The notes beneath the pieces are model-generated. The model did no database searches. It was not told the DNA's origin and saw only the letters and a list, made by a program, of their open reading frames with translations. 64,000 nt of DNA from CAYMYN01 sp964394665. Its GTDB lineage: Bacteria > Planctomycetota > UBA1135 > GCA-002686595. Each line of letters begins with the position of its first letter. Positions within the stretch are counted from its first letter, which is position 1. This document shows positions 52,729 through 64,000 of the stretch, in pieces. The translations under genes were made by a program, and so were the position numbers. The DNA lies in the NCBI GenBank assembly GCA_964394665.1, contig CAYMYN010000013.1, positions 47,921 to 111,920 on the forward strand, given 5' to 3'.

Positions 52729-54134
52729 GAAAACTCCCCGAACCCGGCCAAGCCCCCTTCGGCCAGCGGCCGACGCCCGAGCTCTTCGACAAGAGCGACA
52801 AGCGCCGGCTGATCCTGATGTCGGCGGCCCTCGTGGCCCTGCTGGTCGTGTTCGTGATCGCCCAGATCCAGAGCGGTTCCGGGGACCAAGCAGCACAGGA
52901 CCGTGCTCAGCTCACGACCGGCGTGCTCGACGCGGCCGAGGAACTCGAGGTCGTGGTGCCGGCCTTCGACCTCGAGCGCCTGCGGGGCAAGGTCAGCGAC
53001 TCGCGCGAGACCGACCGCGTGCTGCGCGAAGGCGCGGGCATCGAGGAGCTCGCGCGCTACGTGCGCGGCTTCGCGAACGCGCAGTTCGCCGCCCTGGGCG
53101 TGCGCGACCTCGACGCCGCGGCGCTGGAGGAAGTGCGCACCGACCCCGACGCGCAGCGTGCCAAGCCCTTCCGGGCCCGCGGGACGCTGCTCGAGCTCGA
53201 GGCGCGCGCGACCAGCGAGGGCCACGAACAACTCGAGGGCGCGCTGGCGCTCGAGGACGGCGGCACGGCCTTCTTCAGCGTCCGACACGGCGCGGACTTC
53301 TTCCAGCTCGGCGACTTCGTGCGCGTCGACGGGCTCTTCTTCAAGCTGTTCCGCGACGAGCTCGATTCGGGCGAGTGGGTCGAAGGCCCGCTGCTGGTCG
53401 GCGATCGAGCGCTGCGCTCCCAGCCGCGCCTCGGGCCGTTCTCGATGGAGCACCTCCGAGCGACGCTCGCGGAGGTCGAGGACGACGGGACCTCTTCGAT
53501 GACCGGGCTCGGCGGCGAAGCGGGGCTCGCCAAGTGGGAGCTGATGCGCTTCAGCGCCCGACCCGAAGCCGGCGAGATCGACTGGGATGCGGCGCCCGAG
53601 CTCGACTCGGCGTTGCTCGCACGCCTGATCCGCGAGGGCGCGGAGTTCCGCGGGGAACCGCTGCGTTTCCCGATCAGCCGCATGCAGGGCATGCGCACCG
53701 CCACCGCCAGCGAGAACCCGCTGCGCCTCGCGCGCCACACCAACGGCTGGATCGGGAACTCCAACTGGACCGGCGGCATCGGCGTGGTGCAGTTCTCGAT
53801 GCTGCCCCAGGAGCGCGACCTCGCCATCGGCGCGTATGTGACCGCGCGCGGCTTCTTCCTCAAGAACCTCGCCTACGAGGACCGCTCGGGCGTGATGCGC
53901 ACGGCGCCCTACTTCGTGCTGCATGGCGTGGAGCCGTTCGAGATGCCCGAGGACACGGTGATGCGCAACATCGCCTGGTTCATGGTGGCCCTCACGCTCT
54001 CCCTGGCCGCGCTGTTCGTCGTGCTCTTGACGCGCGATCGCAAGAAGTCCCTGCAGTTCCAGGCCGAGCTCGTGCGCCGTCGCCGCGCGCGGCGCGAGCG
54101 CCAAGGCGCCGCCGGCGGCGACGCGACCCCGTAG
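52725..54134 (+). CDS. Bitopic membrane protein of unknown function
   Basis: 469 aa from the ATG at 52725, overlapping the preceding stop. One membrane helix near the N-terminus (RRLILMSAALVALLVVFVIA, ~27-46) and another near the C-terminus (IAWFMVALTLSLAALFVVLL, ~425-445), so residues ~50-420 should be extracytoplasmic and the C-terminal tail (basic, RRRARRERQ) cytoplasmic. The large middle region is acidic with no recognised motif. Translational coupling to the upstream hydrolase and closeness to aroB (23 nt) indicate an operon. Function unknown. Confidence 0.8.
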   Translation: MRKLPEPGQAPFGQRPTPELFDKSDKRRLILMSAALVALLVVFVIAQIQSGSGDQAAQDRAQLTTGVLDAAEELEVVVPAFDLERLRGKVSDSRETDRVLREGAGIEELARYVRGFANAQFAALGVRDLDAAALEEVRTDPDAQRAKPFRARGTLLELEARATSEGHEQLEGALALEDGGTAFFSVRHGADFFQLGDFVRVDGLFFKLFRDELDSGEWVEGPLLVGDRALRSQPRLGPFSMEHLRATLAEVEDDGTSSMTGLGGEAGLAKWELMRFSARPEAGEIDWDAAPELDSALLARLIREGAEFRGEPLRFPISRMQGMRTATASENPLRLARHTNGWIGNSNWTGGIGVVQFSMLPQERDLAIGAYVTARGFFLKNLAYEDRSGVMRTAPYFVLHGVEPFEMPEDTVMRNIAWFMVALTLSLAALFVVLLTRDRKKSLQFQAELVRRRRARRERQGAAGGDATP

Positions 54135-54157
54135 GCGCGCGCAAGTCGAAGGGATCC

Positions 54158-55246
54158 ATGCCGCGTCGCGCCGTCGTCGAGGTCCGCACCGCGCCGCCCT
54201 ACGCGGTCGTCGTCGGAGGGGGCGTGCTCGGCGAGCTCGCGGCCCACGTCGCCGACCGCCCCTCGTGGGCGCTGGTCGTGGACCGCGACGTCGATGCACT
54301 GCACGGCGGCGCCTTGCCCGCCGGATGCGCCGCGCGCGTGCGCCTGCCCGCGGGCGAGGCCTGCAAGGACTTCGCGCAGCTCGCCAGCGCGCTGGAGGCG
54401 CTGGCCAGCGCGGGGCTCGAGCGCGGCTCCTTGATCGTGACCCTGGGCGGCGGCGCGGCGAGCGACCTGGGCGGGCTCGCCGCGGCCCTCCTGCTGCGCG
54501 GCATCGACAGCGTCGCCTGCCCGACCACGCTGCTCGCCATGGTCGATGCGTCCGTGGGCGGCAAGACCGCCGTCAACCTGGCGGCCGGCAAGAACCTCGC
54601 GGGTGTCTTCCAGCAGCCGCGCGGCGTGCTCGCGGACCTCGCGACCCTGTCCACGCTGCCGCTCGAGGAGTGGCGCTCGGGTCTAGGCGAGGTCGCCAAG
54701 ACCTGGCTCGTCGCGGGGGCGGAGCTCGAACCCCGCCTCGACGCCTTCGGGGCCGTGCCGCCACGTACCGCGGCGGAGCTCGACGCGCTCGTGGAGCCCA
54801 TCGCGGCCTGCGTCGCGACCAAGGCGCGCGTGGTCGAGGGCGACGAACGCGAAGCCGGCCCGCGCAAGGCCCTCAACCTCGGCCACACCTTCGCCCACGC
54901 CATCGAGAAGGTGGCCGGCTACGGCCGCGTGCCCCACGGCGTCGCGGTCGCGGTCGGCCTGGTCCTGGCCAGCGAGTACGCCGCGCGCGCGGGGGTGCTC
55001 GACGACCCGAGCCTCCCCGCGCGGGTCGCGGAGCGACTGGCGCGCTGGAATCTGCCCACCGGCCTGGCCGAGCTCGAGCGCACCGCCGGGCCGTTGCCCG
55101 CCGAGGCGCTCGTCGCCGCCATGGCCAGCGACAAGAAGAACGCCCACGGCCGGGTGCGGCTCGTGCTGCCGCGGCGCGCGGGCGAGCTCGTCCTGGACGT
55201 CGAGGCCGACGGGGGCCTCCTGCGGCAGGTGCTGGCGGGCGCTTGA
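54158..55246 (+). CDS. aroB: 3-dehydroquinate synthase
   Basis: Second step of the shikimate pathway: converts DAHP to 3-dehydroquinate using NAD and a divalent metal. 362 aa from the ATG at 54158 (GAAGGG 5 nt upstream). Diagnostic motifs: LGGGAASDLGGLAAALLLRG (NAD site), TTLLAMVDASVGGKTAVNL, AGKNLAGVFQQP, and metal-binding LNLGHTFAHAIE with GVPHGVAVAVG-like RVPHGVAVAVG. Length fits the family. No other shikimate gene is nearby. Cytoplasmic. Confidence 0.95.
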   Translation: MPRRAVVEVRTAPPYAVVVGGGVLGELAAHVADRPSWALVVDRDVDALHGGALPAGCAARVRLPAGEACKDFAQLASALEALASAGLERGSLIVTLGGGAASDLGGLAAALLLRGIDSVACPTTLLAMVDASVGGKTAVNLAAGKNLAGVFQQPRGVLADLATLSTLPLEEWRSGLGEVAKTWLVAGAELEPRLDAFGAVPPRTAAELDALVEPIAACVATKARVVEGDEREAGPRKALNLGHTFAHAIEKVAGYGRVPHGVAVAVGLVLASEYAARAGVLDDPSLPARVAERLARWNLPTGLAELERTAGPLPAEALVAAMASDKKNAHGRVRLVLPRRAGELVLDVEADGGLLRQVLAGA

Positions 55247-55338
55247 TCGCCCTGGGGCCCGCTTGCCCGGGGCCACGCGGGTCGTCACGATCCCACGTTC
55301 CCCGCCCCAGCGAACCCACCCATCCCGAGGAGGATCTC

Positions 55339-55773
55339 TTGGCCAAGACCACCTTCCTGGTAGCCGTCGACGGCAGCGAAGGCGCGCGTCGGGCCGCGCG
55401 CTTCGCCGCCGAGCGGGCGCGGGCCGGCAGTGCGAGCCTGCACCTGCTGCACGTGATCGATTGGTCGCCCTACGAGGTGCTCACCCCACGCGAGATCGAG
55501 GGGCGGCACGCGGAACGCGAGAAGGAGCTCCAACACGTCCGCGAGACCGTGCTCGCCCCGCTCTCAGCCGAGGTCGGCCAGGGCCTCGACGTCACCGGCG
55601 AAGTCCGCCACGGCCATCCCGCCGAGACCGTCTGCCAGGTGGCGGGCGAGATCGGCGCGGCCCAGGTCTTCGCCGGCCGACGCGGCCGCTCGAAGATGAA
55701 GGCGCTGCTCTTCGGCAGCGTCACGGGCAACTTGGTGCAGACCTGCCCGGTGCCGCTGACGGTCGTGCCGTGA
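55339..55773 (+). CDS. Universal stress protein (UspA family)
   Basis: 144 aa from the TTG at 55339, chosen because GAGGAGG lies about 6 nt upstream and the protein then begins LAKTTFLVAVDGSEGARRAA, the standard UspA opening. The nucleotide-binding signature is present near the C-terminus: FAGRRGRSKMKALLFGSVTGNLV (G-x2-G-x9-GS form), followed by CPVPLTVVP. A single-domain ATP-binding-type Usp. 92 nt after aroB; probably its own transcript or read-through. Confidence 0.93.
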   Translation: MAKTTFLVAVDGSEGARRAARFAAERARAGSASLHLLHVIDWSPYEVLTPREIEGRHAEREKELQHVRETVLAPLSAEVGQGLDVTGEVRHGHPAETVCQVAGEIGAAQVFAGRRGRSKMKALLFGSVTGNLVQTCPVPLTVVP

Positions 55774-55806
55774 GCGTGGCCGAGGGCCTGGGCCCCGCGG
55801 CGTCCC

Positions 55807-57195
55807 GTGCACGACGAGGCCGCGCGCGTGGGCGCTGAACACGGGGACCACGACCACGGGCAGGGCGCGCACGGCGAGGCCTTCCCGCGCCATCTGACCG
55901 TGGACCTCGTGCGCGCGGGCGAGGAGCGCGAGCTCCGGCGCCTGCGCTGGGTCGAGTGGGGCCTGGGACTGGCGCTGGCCTGCTTCGCCCTGGCCTTCCC
56001 CCTCGAGGTCCTGGTCGGCCGTGGGGTGGACGCGATGGCCCGCTTGGACGCGGGCGCCTGGAGCGGCCCGCACCTGGTGCCGACCGGGCTCGCGGCCCTG
56101 CTCGGCCGCGCCGGCCTGGGCCTGGAGCCGGCCGCCTTCCTGATCTCGGCCCTGGCCCTGGCCCTGACCCCCCCGCTGGCTGCCGGGCTGGGGCGCCGCC
56201 TCGGTGCACCGCCCGCCCTGGCCACCCTCGGGGCCCTCGCGCTCGCCCTGACCCCCGCCGTGTGGCACGCCGCCAGCCTGCCCGGCCCGGACACCTGCGC
56301 GTTGGCCGTCTCCCTGGCCCTGTGCGCCGCCCTGCTCGAGGGGGCCGGCCCCAAGCGCGTGGCGCTCCTGCTCGCCGTGGGGTGCTCGGTCGATCCGGCG
56401 CTCGCCTGGTTGTTGCCCGCCGTCCTGGTGCACGGCCGGGGGTGGGGTCGGGCCGGGCTCGGGGCGCTGGTCGCGGCCGGGCTCGGGGCCCTCTCCGTCC
56501 ACGCCCTCGCCGCGGCCCTGGACCCCGGTCGGGAGCTCTCGGACCTGGGGGTCGAGCTCGGCCGCGCCGCGCTGGCGCTCGACGCCCACCCGAGCCCCTG
56601 GGACTGGCCGGCCCTCTCCGGCCTCGGGGCCCTGGGGGTCGGCCTCGCGGGCCTGCTCGCCCTGCTGCTCGTGCGCCGCGGCGACGAGGAGGAGCCTCCC
56701 CCCGCCTGGCTGTTGGTCTGGTGCCTGGGGCCCCTGCCGGCGCACGTGCTGGGGGACTGGCCGCCCCTGTGGCTCGCTGGACCCGCGCTGCTGGGCGCCC
56801 TGGACCTCGCCGCACGCGTGCCGGAGCGGCAGGCCCTGCGGGCGCTGACCCTATCCGCGGCCCTGCAGCTCGCCCTGTTGCTCGGGACCGGCGCGGCCCT
56901 GCGGCTCGCGGATCCACTCGTCGAGTGGCGCGCCCGGGCCCGGGAGGTCCTGCGACCGGGGGACGTCGTGCTGAGCACCCAGCCGGAGCACCTGCACTGG
57001 CTGCGCCTGCGGACCGGCGCCCTGGCCCTCGACCTGCGCGGGGATCCGCGGCACTGGGAGGGGCTCGCGCGCGAGGCCGCCGGGGCGGGCAGGCGGCTGC
57101 TGCTGGACGGCGGGCCTGGGGCGGGGACTCCGCCGGGGGCCCACCGGGAGGCCTTGCAACGGCTCGCGGGGAGCGCAGCGCTCGAGAGCCTTTGA
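55807..57195 (+). CDS. Polytopic membrane protein of unknown function
   Basis: 462 aa from the GTG at 55807; the exact start is uncertain as no strong ribosome-binding site precedes it. A His/Glu/Asp-rich cytoplasmic leader (GDHDHGQGAHGEAF) is followed by roughly ten Leu/Ala/Gly-rich membrane segments between residues ~48 and 375, then a soluble C-terminal part of ~85 residues. The segment order resembles GT-C/DUF2723-type integral membrane glycosyltransferases, but the acidic first-loop motif is not seen, so that is only a possibility. The His-rich leader could bind metal. Confidence 0.75.
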   Translation: MHDEAARVGAEHGDHDHGQGAHGEAFPRHLTVDLVRAGEERELRRLRWVEWGLGLALACFALAFPLEVLVGRGVDAMARLDAGAWSGPHLVPTGLAALLGRAGLGLEPAAFLISALALALTPPLAAGLGRRLGAPPALATLGALALALTPAVWHAASLPGPDTCALAVSLALCAALLEGAGPKRVALLLAVGCSVDPALAWLLPAVLVHGRGWGRAGLGALVAAGLGALSVHALAAALDPGRELSDLGVELGRAALALDAHPSPWDWPALSGLGALGVGLAGLLALLLVRRGDEEEPPPAWLLVWCLGPLPAHVLGDWPPLWLAGPALLGALDLAARVPERQALRALTLSAALQLALLLGTGAALRLADPLVEWRARAREVLRPGDVVLSTQPEHLHWLRLRTGALALDLRGDPRHWEGLAREAAGAGRRLLLDGGPGAGTPPGAHREALQRLAGSAALESL

Positions 57196-57320
57196 CCCGC
57201 GGCGTCTCCACGGGAGCCCGCCCGCACGCGGCCGCCGCCGAGAGCGCGGCCACGGCCCGCGAACCGGTCGCGTCCGGGCTCGGCGCGTCCCGCCCCTGCG
57301 CCGCGTCGCCCGCGCGCGCG

Positions 57321-57349
57321 TCGACAGTCGACCACGCCTTTGTTTCAAT
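57321..57349 (+). promoter_or_regulatory. Candidate sigma-70-type promoter upstream of carB
   Basis: TCGACA (57321-57326), 17 nt, then TTCAAT (57344-57349): five and four matches to the -35 and -10 consensus in the only AT-rich patch of the spacer 57196-57465. The -35 box lies in a doubled GTCGAC (GTCGACAGTCGAC, 57320-57332). No attenuator or riboswitch structure recognised. Confidence 0.35.
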
Positions 57350-57465
57350 CTCCGGGATCCGTCTGCGCCGCCCGAGTCCGACGCAGGGGGTGCCCGCCCC
57401 GCGTCCCCCCCAGCGCCCCAGCCGCCCCTCCCCCGGGGCGGCGGTCCCCAGGCCCCGCTCCCCGA

Positions 57466-60729
<3,264 letters not shown>

Positions 60730-60739
60730 AGCGGGGCCC

Positions 60740-60825
60740 GGCCTCTCCCCCCGGGCACCCTTGGCACGGCCGGCAAGGCCGGCCGTCGCGCAGAGTGTGA
60801 GAGTGCTTCTCACACCCAGAGAGGA
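60740..60825 (+). repeat. Dispersed hairpin repeat, copy 2
   Basis: Follows carB by 10 nt. GGCCTCTC start, CCCTTGGC, then ACGGCCGGC (60766-60774) pairing with GCCGGCCGT (60778-60786), then CAGAGTGTGAGA with GTGTGAGA (60795-60802) pairing with TCTCACAC (60808-60815). Arms of the first hairpin are identical to those of copy 3. Confidence 0.7.
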
Positions 60826-60899
60826 TGGGCCGGATTCCCCCGTCCCGTTCGGGCCCGACGTAGTCTCTTCCCCGGGGCGGGGAGCCGCCCGGCGCGGAC

Positions 60900-63893
60900 A
60901 TGACGACCCACGGAGCACACGGGCCGAACGGGGCGATCCTGGCCCAGCAGGGGTGGCTGCGGCGACTCGCCGTCGACCTGGTGGGCGTCGGGACGGCCGC
61001 CGAGGACCTGGTGCAGGAGACCCTCGTCGCCGCCCTGGAGCATCCCCCCCAGCAGGAGGGCGCGCTGCGGACCTGGCTGCGCACCGTGCTCGTGAACCGC
61101 GCCCGCACCCGCGCCACCACCGAGGGGCGGCGGCGCGGCCGGGAGGCGCTCGTGGCGCGGACCGAAGCCGTCGGCGGGCCCCACGAGATCCTGGAGCGAC
61201 TCGACCTGGCCCGGCGCGTCGCCGAGGCCCTGGCCGAGCTGCCAGAGGCGGAGCGGCGCGCCCTCTACCTGCGCTACTACGAGGACCTCCGCCCACCGGA
61301 GGTCGCGCGCGCCCTCGGGCTGCCCCTCGGCACGGTCAAGTCGCACCTGGCGCGCGGGCGCGAGCTGCTGCGTCGCCGCCTCGACCACGACTGCGGCGGC
61401 CGCCAGGCCTGGCTGGTGGCGCTCTTGCCCCCCGCGCACCCCGCGGCGCCGCCACCGTCGCCCTCCCCGGCCCTACCCGCGCCCGGCGCGGCCACGGCGG
61501 GGTCCACCTGGATCGGAGCCCTGGCCATGGGAACCAAGACCACCACCGGCCTCGTCGCGGGCGCGCTGCTCGTCGCCTCGCTGATCGTCTGGAGACCCTG
61601 GGAGGCCCGCCCCGACGCGCTCCCGATCGGTCCCGAGCCCGTCGCCCTCGATCCATCCGGCCCGCGGGACGACGCGCGGGACAGGCCCGCGGTTCGGAAC
61701 GCCGCGCCGCGGACCGCGCAGCGGGTCGAGGCGGTGCTCCCGCCGGACGGGGCCCCGCAGCGGACCGGTCGGGTCGAGCTCGCAGCGACCCACGCCGCGG
61801 ACGGATCGGCGGCGGCCCTCCTGGGGGGACTGCTGGCACCCGAGAGCGAGGCCTGGCGGGAAGCGCCGCGCGCCGCGCGCGCCTTCGCCTTGGACGCCGG
61901 GGGCCGCGCCGCCCTTGGGGACCTCGAGCCCGGGCGCTGGGTCGCGCGCCTGGACGGCCGCTCCGTGGCGGGCGCAGCCGTGGAGGTCGTGGCCGGGGAG
62001 ACGGCGCAGGTCGAGCTCTCCATCCAGATCGGCCTGGGGGTGCGCGGCCTCGTCCTCGATGATCGGGGCCGGCCCGTGCCGGCGGCAGAGGTCTTCCTCG
62101 CGCGGGATGGGGACGTGCCGGGCTCGGGCACGCTGGCCCGGACCGATGGCCTGGGTCGCTTCGCCCTGCGCGACCTCGCGCCCTGGCGGCAGACCGGCCC
62201 CTACACCGCCCTGGCGGCGCGGGCGCCGGGCCGCGTCAGCTCGCCGACCTGGGAAGCGATCGGGGCGGTCGGCTCCGAAGCGCACATCATCTTGCACCTC
62301 GGCCCGCAGGCCGGAGCCCTGCGCGGGCGGGTGGTCGACCCGCGCGGCGTGCCCGTGGTGGGGGCGCGCATCCGGCTCGAGTCCGCCGCCTGGTCGTCCG
62401 CGCCGGAGCTCTCCCCCGAGGGGTGGAGGCTCAACCCGCCCCCGGCGCTGCGCCTGGGGAGCGGCCCCGAAGGCGAGTTCGCGAGCGATCGCCTGCCGCC
62501 CGGGGGTGTGGCCGTGAGCGTGGAGGTGGACGAGCACCCCGAAGCTCACCGGGAGTGCGTGATCGAGGCCGGCCGCACGACGGAGCTCGAGGTCGTGCTC
62601 GAGGTCGGAGGAGTCCTCGAGGGCGTGGTCCTCGATCCGCGTGGAGACCCCGCCGAGGGCGCGAGCCTGCGGGTCGACGTCAGCGGGGAGCAACCCCTGC
62701 GCGCGACCACGGACGCCGCCGGGCGCTATCGGATCGGCGGGCTGCGGGCCGGACCCGCGCAGGTGCGCGCCGCCTTCGGGTTCGGGCGCGAGGTGCGGGG
62801 CGAGGTCTCGATCGCGGCCGGGGCTAGCACCCGCTGGGATGCGCGCCTGGTCGCCTCGGAGCGCGCCTCCGGCCGTCTGCTGGACGAGGCCGGCGCGCCC
62901 CTGGCGGGTTGGGGCGTGCACGTCATCGAGCCGACGCGCAGCGGTCTGTGGCTGGTGTCGGCGCGCACGGATGCGGAGGGGCGCTTCCAGCTCGAGAACT
63001 GCCCCGAGGGGCCCAAGGCCCTCGAGGTGCGCCTGCCCTCCCCCTTCGCGGCCCCGCCGCTGCTCGTCGTGCCCTTCCCCGAGGAGCCGGACGTGGACCT
63101 GATCGTGCCCGACCGCGCGCGGCCGAGCGCGACCCTCGCCGGACGCGTGGTGGACCCGGACGGCGCCGACGTGCAGGGCCTCGAGGTGTGGCTCGGCGCG
63201 AAGGACCAGAACTGGTCCCAGCTCGCCGTGCCCGATCGCACCACGCAGGCCTTCTCGTACGGGCCGCTGGCGCCGGGCCCCTACTGGCTGAGCCTGCGGG
63301 CCCCGGGCTACTTCGAGCGCCAGATGGGGGGCATCGAGCTGGCGCCCGGGGAGCGGCGCGACCTGGGGATCCTCGAGCTCGAGCGCGGCTGCCTGCTCGA
63401 GGTCGCGCTCGAGACGCAGAGCGGTGTGGCCGCGGAACCCCGTGCGATCGCGCAGCTCGTCGCCCCCAACGGGAAGGTGCGCGGGGCCTGGCACCTGGAT
63501 GGCCTCACCTGGCGCTCGGAGCTGCTCGCCCCCGGTGAGTGGCTGCTGCGCCTGGGCGGTCCGGGGATGGCTCAGCGCGAGCTCGCGCTGCGGCTCGAGG
63601 CCGGCCGCACCACCTCCGTCGCCGTCGAGGTCGAGCCCGGGACGTCGCGCAGCCTGGTCCTGGAAGGGCTCGCGGAGGGGGACCGGCAGGTCAGCCTCGA
63701 GGTCCTCGACGAGCGCGGCGAGCGCTTCGGCGGACCCGTGACGCAATTCGGGCCGCACGTCGGGGTGCACGGGCTGACCCTCGGCCGCTGGCGCGTCGTC
63801 GCGCGCGCGCCCTCGGGGCGCGCGGGCGAGCTCGAGCTCCGGGTCGAGTCCCTGGCGCCGACCTCGGACACGCTGTCGCTCGTCCTGCGCTGA
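60900..63893 (+). CDS. ECF sigma factor fused through a membrane helix to extracytoplasmic carboxypeptidase-regulatory-like domains
   Basis: 997 aa. Residues 1-165 are an ECF sigma factor: region 2 with AAEDLVQETLVAALEH and LRTWLRTVLVNRAR, region 4 with LAELPEAERRALYLRYYEDLRPPEVARALG and LGTVKSHLARGRELL. A Pro/Ala linker (~175-205) leads to one membrane helix, TTGLVAGALLVASLIVW (~216-233). The remaining ~760 residues hold about six beta-sandwich repeats of the CarboxypepD_reg/CnaB kind, with openings such as RGLVLDDRGRPVPAAEVFLA, RGRVVDPRGVPVVGARIRL and EGVVLDPRGDPAEGASLRV. The architecture implies a sigma factor held at the membrane and possibly freed by proteolysis on an external signal (inference). 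No anti-sigma gene adjacent. Confidence 0.9.
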   Translation: MTTHGAHGPNGAILAQQGWLRRLAVDLVGVGTAAEDLVQETLVAALEHPPQQEGALRTWLRTVLVNRARTRATTEGRRRGREALVARTEAVGGPHEILERLDLARRVAEALAELPEAERRALYLRYYEDLRPPEVARALGLPLGTVKSHLARGRELLRRRLDHDCGGRQAWLVALLPPAHPAAPPPSPSPALPAPGAATAGSTWIGALAMGTKTTTGLVAGALLVASLIVWRPWEARPDALPIGPEPVALDPSGPRDDARDRPAVRNAAPRTAQRVEAVLPPDGAPQRTGRVELAATHAADGSAAALLGGLLAPESEAWREAPRAARAFALDAGGRAALGDLEPGRWVARLDGRSVAGAAVEVVAGETAQVELSIQIGLGVRGLVLDDRGRPVPAAEVFLARDGDVPGSGTLARTDGLGRFALRDLAPWRQTGPYTALAARAPGRVSSPTWEAIGAVGSEAHIILHLGPQAGALRGRVVDPRGVPVVGARIRLESAAWSSAPELSPEGWRLNPPPALRLGSGPEGEFASDRLPPGGVAVSVEVDEHPEAHRECVIEAGRTTELEVVLEVGGVLEGVVLDPRGDPAEGASLRVDVSGEQPLRATTDAAGRYRIGGLRAGPAQVRAAFGFGREVRGEVSIAAGASTRWDARLVASERASGRLLDEAGAPLAGWGVHVIEPTRSGLWLVSARTDAEGRFQLENCPEGPKALEVRLPSPFAAPPLLVVPFPEEPDVDLIVPDRARPSATLAGRVVDPDGADVQGLEVWLGAKDQNWSQLAVPDRTTQAFSYGPLAPGPYWLSLRAPGYFERQMGGIELAPGERRDLGILELERGCLLEVALETQSGVAAEPRAIAQLVAPNGKVRGAWHLDGLTWRSELLAPGEWLLRLGGPGMAQRELALRLEAGRTTSVAVEVEPGTSRSLVLEGLAEGDRQVSLEVLDERGERFGGPVTQFGPHVGVHGLTLGRWRVVARAPSGRAGELELRVESLAPTSDTLSLVLR

Positions 63894-63912
63894 CCTCCGC
63901 GCGCCGCCGACG

Positions 63913-63995
63913 GGGTTCGCTCAGAGCGTGAGAAGCACTCGAACGCTCTCGGTACGGCCGGCTTGCCGGCCGTCCAAAAGGCGTTCTGAGAGGCC
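63913..63995 (-). repeat. Dispersed hairpin repeat, copy 3 (inverted)
   Basis: On the minus strand it reads GGCCTCTCAGAACGCC..., then ACGGCCGGC and GCCGGCCGT (63954-63962 and 63965-63973), then AGAGCGTTCGAGTGCTTCTC and ACGCTCTGAGCGAACCC. The AGAGCGT arms pair at 63923-63929/63943-63949. It starts 20 nt after the sigma-fusion stop. Confidence 0.7.
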
Positions 63996-64000
63996 CTCTG

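Noticed and set aside
57196..57465. Pyrimidine- or arginine-responsive leader or riboswitch before carB
   Set aside because: No leader peptide or recognised aptamer structure; only a weak promoter-like pair could be supported.

Overview
The window is a very GC-rich stretch of bacterial chromosome carrying about 42 protein genes, with no rRNA, tRNA, CRISPR array or recognisable insertion sequence. It looks planctomycetal (Planctomycetota, perhaps near the Poly30/Pla163-type lineages). The reasons are many large secreted proteins, a Ser/Thr kinase with TPR repeats beside an ECF sigma factor, an ECF sigma factor fused to extracytoplasmic carboxypeptidase-regulatory-like domains, and three secreted proteins sharing a C-terminal module with FGDG-x-RC and WYRD motifs. 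This placement is inference from gene content. A 10-N run at 21890-21899 shows that this is a scaffold with an unresolved join.

Layout. 1-3325 (minus): a molybdopterin oxidoreductase (cut by the window edge) behind a fused four-cluster ferredoxin/NrfD membrane subunit. 3669-6353 (plus): an SPFH/zinc-ribbon protein and an NtrC-like regulator whose receiver and AAA+ domains have lost their catalytic motifs. 6365-11658 (minus): secreted protein, ECF sigma factor, TPR kinase, two-domain VOC protein. 11913-17246 (plus): a secreted beta-propeller protein and a large lipoprotein. 17301-22336: MOSC and TrpD2-like pair, SGNH hydrolase, HExxH metalloprotease, secreted hypothetical.

22346-38596 (minus) is the most striking region: eleven consecutive genes, eleven exported proteins and twelve amidohydrolase-like domains, tightly packed and repeatedly coupled by GTGA overlaps. 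Four adjacent members (25109-30321) keep the complete metal-binding histidines and aspartate. The other seven genes have lost one or both residues of the first HxH pair, and several carry Lys/Glu-rich helical insertions. It reads as one operon of active enzymes plus structural or pseudoenzyme paralogues.

39494-48133: two orphan secretin-N-domain proteins flank a minus-strand operon of sulfotransferase-like protein, class IV aminotransferase, RpiB and DeoC, followed by an M14 carboxypeptidase. RpiB and DeoC both carry N-terminal extensions beginning with amphipathic helices, suggesting cargo of a sugar-phosphate-utilising microcompartment whose shell genes lie elsewhere. 48219-63893: a C15-peptidase-like secreted protein, arginase/agmatinase family enzyme, CaCA exchanger, class I amidotransferase hydrolase, bitopic membrane protein, aroB, universal stress protein, polytopic membrane protein, carB, and the membrane-tethered ECF sigma fusion.

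Non-coding structure is rich: a three-copy dispersed hairpin repeat (46947, 60740, 63913), a perfect 52-nt palindrome (48151-48202), a 13-bp inverted repeat of CGCTAGCAGCCCG (3485-3562), a cluster of six short hairpins (50706-50905), and triplicate ACCG(A/T)TTTCC boxes upstream of the amidohydrolase operon.
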